From a virus: 23,336 nucleotides of DNA. Below are positions 19,765 through 23,336 of the stretch, one piece after another; the stretch's first letter is position 1; every line of letters starts with the position of its first letter. The translations under genes were made by a program, and so were the position numbers. The notes under the pieces are model-generated. The model saw only the letters and a list, made by a program, of their open reading frames with translations, made no database searches and was not told the origin of the DNA. The DNA lies in the IMG/VR virus record IMGVR_UViG_3300044679_000049, positions 1 through 23,336 of that record; one strand, given 5' to 3'.

Positions 19765-20367
19765 ATGCGCTTCTCTACCGTCTCCCAGGGCACCCGCGCC
19801 GAGCGCGCGGCGAGCTTCAAGCACGGCACGACCGTCGTGAACGTGCTCCTGCGCCCTCTGACGGCGGCGGAAGAGATCGAGGTCATCTCGAAGGCCACGG
19901 CGCTTGCCGAGTCCAAGGGCATCAAGAACCCACGACCCGACAACCCCATCTACGAGTCCGCCATCTGGGCCCACTCGCTCGCCCTCGCGTGCCTGGACCC
20001 GGACTCTCCGACCGACGCTCGGGCGCCCACGTTCGACGGGGGTGCGGAGCAGGCGCTCGCCGCGCTCGATTCCGACACGCTCGCCGTGCTCTACGAGCAG
20101 CTCCGGGTGTGGCAGGAGGAGTGCTCTCCGTCGCTCCGCACCGTCGGCACGGACGCGCTGTGGAACGCGCTGAAGGAGGTCGCGACGAGCGACGACCCTT
20201 TCGTCTACGCGCGGCTGTCGCCGCACATGCGGTGGACCTTGCAGCGTTTTACGGCTGCCCTGCTTCTCAAGTCACCCGGAGCCAGGCCCTTCTCTTCTTC
20301 CGACTCCGGGGACTCAAGCTCGTCCACAACGACCCCGTCGAGCCCCGCGAAGAGTAGTGCGTCATGA
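19765..20367 (+). CDS. Tail assembly chaperone (frame-0 product)
   Basis: A 200-residue product beginning MRFSTVSQGTRAERAASFKHG. The body up to about 162 (of the form TAAEEIEVISKATAL, AIWAHSLALACL, TDALWNALKEVATSDDPFVYARLSPHMRWTLQRF) looks like ordinary protein and occupies the position of the lambda G / Mu gp41 chaperone, between tube and tape measure. The last about 38 residues turn into a low-complexity Ser/Thr/Pro run (SSSDSGDSSSSTTTP). The -1 frame over the same DNA instead reads as normal protein, so most of the functional product may come from a frameshift. Its stop overlaps the next ATG (ATGA). Confidence 0.72.
   Translation: MRFSTVSQGTRAERAASFKHGTTVVNVLLRPLTAAEEIEVISKATALAESKGIKNPRPDNPIYESAIWAHSLALACLDPDSPTDARAPTFDGGAEQALAALDSDTLAVLYEQLRVWQEECSPSLRTVGTDALWNALKEVATSDDPFVYARLSPHMRWTLQRFTAALLLKSPGARPFSSSDSGDSSSSTTTPSSPAKSSAS
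20245..20357 (+). other. Candidate -1 frameshift and its downstream reading frame
   Basis: The frame-0 codons CGT TTT (20245-20250) create four T's (20247-20250). A Phe-tRNA on TTT can slip back one base and re-pair perfectly, after which the frame reads TAC and continues YGCPASQVTRSQALLFFRL...LKLVHNDPVEPREE to TAG at 20355-20357. This is much more protein-like than the frame-0 tail. Tail chaperones of many phages use -1 frameshifting here. The heptamer is not the canonical X XXY YYZ, so the exact site may be elsewhere nearby. Confidence 0.55.
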
Positions 20368-21014
20368 CCGCGCTCTCGGCTGTCCCTGGGCTGCGCGCTC
20401 CCGACCGCATCGTCGTGCTGTCGCCCGACGCGTTCGCGGACACGTGGCTGCACAAGCCTCGCGCCGACGTCGCTGTCGGGCTGCGGCGCATCTCGGTCGC
20501 GCAGGTGAACGCGGCGATGATCGAGGCGACGCGGGAGGCGGCGGGTGTCTACGACGCGCACCCTGACGGGTCGACGCCGATCCTGGACGACATTATCGAC
20601 GCGCGCAACGAGTACCTGCTCTGCAACGCGCTCGCCGTCGCCACGACGGACCCGAACGACATCACGCGGCCCTACTTCGAGTTCGCCGACGCCACGATCC
20701 GCCAAGCCCTCACGACCGAGGGCCTTCGCCGGCTCTGGGACGAGCTGACGATCTTGACGCGCGGCAACGGACTCGCGCTGCCCGTTGCGTCCGACGAGGA
20801 CGCGAAGCTGCTTGGCCGTGCGCTGCTCAGCGGCATCGCGGCCCCGGCGCTCGACGACGAAGGCCGAAAGCTCATCGCGTACCTGCTGGAGAAGGTCGAG
20901 CGGGGACTGCCCCCGGAGACCCTCGCGGGGCCGATGCTGCTGGAGCAGGACGAGCCCGACGAGCCCGCGGAAGAGGACGAAGAGGTCAAGCCGTTCATCG
21001 CGCGCGTGGAGTAG
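20364..21014 (+). CDS. Tail-assembly-position protein
   Basis: A 216-residue protein starting in an ATGA overlap. The order of helices (DDIIDARNEYLLCNALAVATT, PYFEFADATIRQALTTEGLRRLWDELTILTRGNG, DEDAKLLGRALLSG) and its place directly before the tape measure suggest a second tail-assembly chaperone or related factor. The C-terminus is very acidic (LLEQDEPDEPAEEDEEVKPF). No family is firmly recognised. It may interact with the preceding chaperone in wrapping the tape measure during tail assembly. Confidence 0.65.
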   Translation: MTALSAVPGLRAPDRIVVLSPDAFADTWLHKPRADVAVGLRRISVAQVNAAMIEATREAAGVYDAHPDGSTPILDDIIDARNEYLLCNALAVATTDPNDITRPYFEFADATIRQALTTEGLRRLWDELTILTRGNGLALPVASDEDAKLLGRALLSGIAAPALDDEGRKLIAYLLEKVERGLPPETLAGPMLLEQDEPDEPAEEDEEVKPFIARVE

Positions 21015-21020
21015 CCGACC

Positions 21021-23213
21021 GTGCCTAGCATCCGCATCAAGGTCGGAGCCTCGCTCGACGCCAACGCGCTCGCCGTGTTCCAGCCCCTGGAGCGGGCGGC
21101 GAAGCGTGCGCGCAAGGGCATCGAAGAGAACCTCAACGCCGCCGGCAAGTCGGGCGCGAAGTCCGCGAAGCAGGTGGGCACGTCCTGGGACGCTCTCGAC
21201 AAAGAGCTGGACCGGATGGCCAACGACATCCTGCGCAAGCGGGAGCGGGCGGACAAGGCCGCGACACGTAGCGCGGCCCAGGCTGCGAAGGAGCGCGTCC
21301 GCAACGAGAAGGCAGCGGAGCAGCAGATCGCCGCCGCCTACACCGCAGCGCAGAGGCAAAAGGCGCAGGCGTTGCGCGCGGCCGCGGCCGCAGCACGCAC
21401 GGCGAACGCGAACGTCCCCTGGTACGCGCGGACGATCGGGGGCTCCCGAGGAGCGCTCGGCTCCGGGGGGGCTATCGGTATCGGTCGCCGTGCCGGCATC
21501 CGCGTCGGTCGCGGCGCGGCGATGGCGTACGGCTACGGCGGCGCAGCGCTCTCGGGCGCCATGGGCGTCGGGATGGACATCGCCCACGGCCTCGGCGTTG
21601 ACACGTCGCTCGCGTCGCTGGTCTCCAAGTCCCAGCAGCAGCAGACGCTCGCGACCAAGCTCTCGAACGCCGGCTATGTGCCCGGCACGCAGCTCCAGGA
21701 CCCGCGCGAGCTGCTCCAGGAAGCGCGCTCCGTCTCCAACGAGACCGGCATCGACACGACCGAAGCACTCGACGCGCTCCGGGCCTTCGTCGCCAAGACC
21801 GGCGACCTCCAGACCGGGCGCGACACGCTCGCCGACATGGCCAAGCTCTCCCGCGCGACGGGCACGAGCTTGGAGGACATGGCGAACGCCTCAGCAGAGG
21901 TCACGAACGCGCTCGGCGACATGCCGAACAAGGCCGGCGTGACGAAGACGATCATGCAGCAGATCGCCGGCCAGGGAAAGCTGGGCGCGGTCGAGATCCG
22001 GGACATGGCCAAGCAGATGGCCAAGCTCGCTGCCATGTCGCATCGGTTCGTAGGCGGCGTCACGGCCAACGTGTCCGAGATGGGCATCATCGCCCAGGAG
22101 GCCAAGCTGCGCGGCGGTGCCGTCAGCGCGACACAAGCCGCGACGAGCGTCGTCAGCTTCGCGACCGACATCACGAAGAAGGGCACGCTCAAGGGCTGGA
22201 CCGACGCCGGGCTCAACCCGTTCGCCGACAAGGGCAAGACCATGCTCAAGTCGCCCGAGGAACTGATCAAGGAGGCAGTGCTCCACTCGAAGGGCGACCT
22301 CACCAAGCTCAACGCGCTGTTCCCCAACAAGATGTCCGGGCGCGCGGTGCAGGGCTTCGCCGCCATCTACGGCGAGACGCAGGGCACGGAGCGCGAGAAG
22401 ATCGCTGCGGTGACGGCGGAGTTCGAGCGCCTCCGTCGGGCGCAGCTCGACGACGCCGAGGTCAACCGTGCCTTCGCCGAGTCGATGAAGACGAGCGAGG
22501 CGCAGGTCACCGTCTTCAACAACCACATGGACGAGGCCGCGGAGCAGCTCGCGGGAGCGCTCATGCCGGCGTTCGCTGGACTTTCCAAAACGATCATTCC
22601 GCTCTCGCAGAGTTTCGGGAACTGGCTCGGAGACATCACCGGCCAGAAGCGGGAGAACGCGCTGGACCTGGGCGGGAAAGCTGTTGTCGGGAACGCTGCG
22701 TCGATTGATCGGCTCAACCGCGGCGCGCGGGAAGGTACTGCGTACGAGGTCGGGGGTCCTACGTGGCGCGGCTTTATGCAGGGCACGGGCGTGGCCGGCG
22801 GGCACAAGGTCACTCAGTACTCCGAGGAGGAGCTGATGGTCATGCGCAACCAGGGCGCCAAGCTCGGTGCGAACGCTGGCGCGCTTCAGACACAGGTCGA
22901 AGCAGAGGCGGAGGAGGTTGCAGGGATCAACAACGCAGCAAGGGCCGCGCGCCATGGCGGTAACTTCGCCCGAGCCAACGACTTGGACAAGGACGCAGCC
23001 GCCGCAGTTGGACGCCTCACGGCGGACATGGGCAAGCTGAACGAGATGTACGTGGAGATCGGCAAGAACGCCGAAGCGACCAAGATGGTCTACACGGCCG
23101 TGAGCGAAGGCTCGGCCGAGATCGTTTCGGCCATCCAGAACACGGCCAAGCCGTCCGACGGCGTGCCCTCCGGTATCGCGCGCCCTGACTCTCCCGTGGA
23201 CGCGGACGAGTAG
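21021..23213 (+). CDS. Tape measure protein
   Basis: A 730-residue protein from GTG 21021. Residues 1-125 are charged coiled coil (KRARKGIEENLNAAGKSGAK, ATRSAAQAAKERVRNEKAAEQQ). About 139-195 is a Gly/Ala-rich hydrophobic stretch (RGALGSGGAIGIGRRAGIRVGRGAAM...GYGGAALSGAMGVGM) as in tape measures that insert into membranes. About 210-330 has DTTEALDALRAFVAKTGDL, LADMAKLSRATGTSLEDMANA, typical of the conserved tape measure domain. The rest is helical and ends acidic. It fixes tail length; at 730 residues it is short for the family, so a fairly short tail is expected. Found right after the chaperone genes and before the baseplate genes. Confidence 0.88.
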   Translation: MPSIRIKVGASLDANALAVFQPLERAAKRARKGIEENLNAAGKSGAKSAKQVGTSWDALDKELDRMANDILRKRERADKAATRSAAQAAKERVRNEKAAEQQIAAAYTAAQRQKAQALRAAAAAARTANANVPWYARTIGGSRGALGSGGAIGIGRRAGIRVGRGAAMAYGYGGAALSGAMGVGMDIAHGLGVDTSLASLVSKSQQQQTLATKLSNAGYVPGTQLQDPRELLQEARSVSNETGIDTTEALDALRAFVAKTGDLQTGRDTLADMAKLSRATGTSLEDMANASAEVTNALGDMPNKAGVTKTIMQQIAGQGKLGAVEIRDMAKQMAKLAAMSHRFVGGVTANVSEMGIIAQEAKLRGGAVSATQAATSVVSFATDITKKGTLKGWTDAGLNPFADKGKTMLKSPEELIKEAVLHSKGDLTKLNALFPNKMSGRAVQGFAAIYGETQGTEREKIAAVTAEFERLRRAQLDDAEVNRAFAESMKTSEAQVTVFNNHMDEAAEQLAGALMPAFAGLSKTIIPLSQSFGNWLGDITGQKRENALDLGGKAVVGNAASIDRLNRGAREGTAYEVGGPTWRGFMQGTGVAGGHKVTQYSEEELMVMRNQGAKLGANAGALQTQVEAEAEEVAGINNAARAARHGGNFARANDLDKDAAAAVGRLTADMGKLNEMYVEIGKNAEATKMVYTAVSEGSAEIVSAIQNTAKPSDGVPSGIARPDSPVDADE

Positions 23214-23216
23214 CCC

Positions 23217-23336
23217 ATGCCGACCGCCCAAAGCACGCTCGCTCTCACGCAGTTCGGAGACATCAAGTTTCCGGCGGAGAAGCACATGGTGCACGGTACG
23301 GGGCGGCACCACGTGCACGAGTACCCGCACTCGCCC
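23217..23336 (+). CDS. Start of a Mu gpN / DNA-circulation-like protein (truncated by window end)
   Basis: Only the first 40 codons are present, starting at ATG 23217. The sequence FGDIKFPAEKHMVHGTGRHHVHEYPHSP matches the N-terminus of the DNA-circulation/gpN family, where GRxxxHEYPxxxxP is the hallmark. In Mu-like phages gpN is a baseplate hub component encoded just after the tape measure, which fits. The gene continues past the window. Confidence 0.68.
   Translation, partial: MPTAQSTLALTQFGDIKFPAEKHMVHGTGRHHVHEYPHSP

Noticed and set aside
1-23336. CRISPR array, integrase, transposase or attachment site.
   Set aside because: No regularly spaced repeats and no recombinase or transposase motifs were seen on either strand.

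Overview
The window is a high-GC stretch of a tailed-phage or prophage genome with a contractile tail (myovirus morphology). Late genes follow phage Mu-like order. Almost everything reads on the + strand, genes are tightly packed with ATGA/GTGA overlaps and short gaps, and third codon positions are strongly G/C. There is no integrase, transposase, host housekeeping gene or lysis gene, so I cannot say whether this is a free phage or an integrated one. The host is bacterial (Shine-Dalgarno sites, lipobox signal) and GC-rich; I cannot place it further.

Left arm (1-2606): small accessory genes. These are an S24/S26-like Ser-protease-fold protein, a small lipoprotein interrupted by an amber codon, a tRNA with an enlarged anticodon arm (apparent anticodon GAA), a DUF7448-like protein, three unrecognised small proteins, and a coiled-coil protein ending in a CCHC zinc knuckle whose start lies under an RNA hairpin.

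Packaging and head (2607-13743): small and large terminase, two small minus-strand ORFs wedged between terminase and portal, a portal fused to a collagen-like linker and a ParB/sulfiredoxin-like domain, a secreted or lipoprotein-like protein, a Mu gpI-like protease with an in-frame nested scaffold start, a first HK97-type capsid protein, a decoration protein, and a second, paralogous capsid protein. The protease N-terminus carries a segment almost identical to one in the second capsid protein. The capsid genes are separated by GC-rich hairpins.

Neck and tail (13744-23336): two related small proteins sharing a TVTNK tail, a gp36/DUF1320-like connector, an HK97-gp10-like neck protein, a tail-completion-like protein, a possible DUF2635-like protein, the tail sheath, a 44-aa protein translationally coupled to it, a nested palindrome element, the tail tube, a chaperone gene with a likely -1 frameshift, a second chaperone-position gene, the tape measure, and the start of a Mu gpN/DNA-circulation-like protein cut by the window edge. 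The tail-completion-like protein and the sheath carry the same small surface-type module.

Together these genes package DNA (terminase, portal), build and mature the head (protease/scaffold, two capsid proteins, decoration), close the neck, and assemble the contractile tail. The least conventional parts are the two capsid paralogues with a capsid-like segment on the protease, the module shared by two tail proteins, the frameshift in the tail chaperone, the portal fusion, and the hairpin-masked zinc-knuckle gene.
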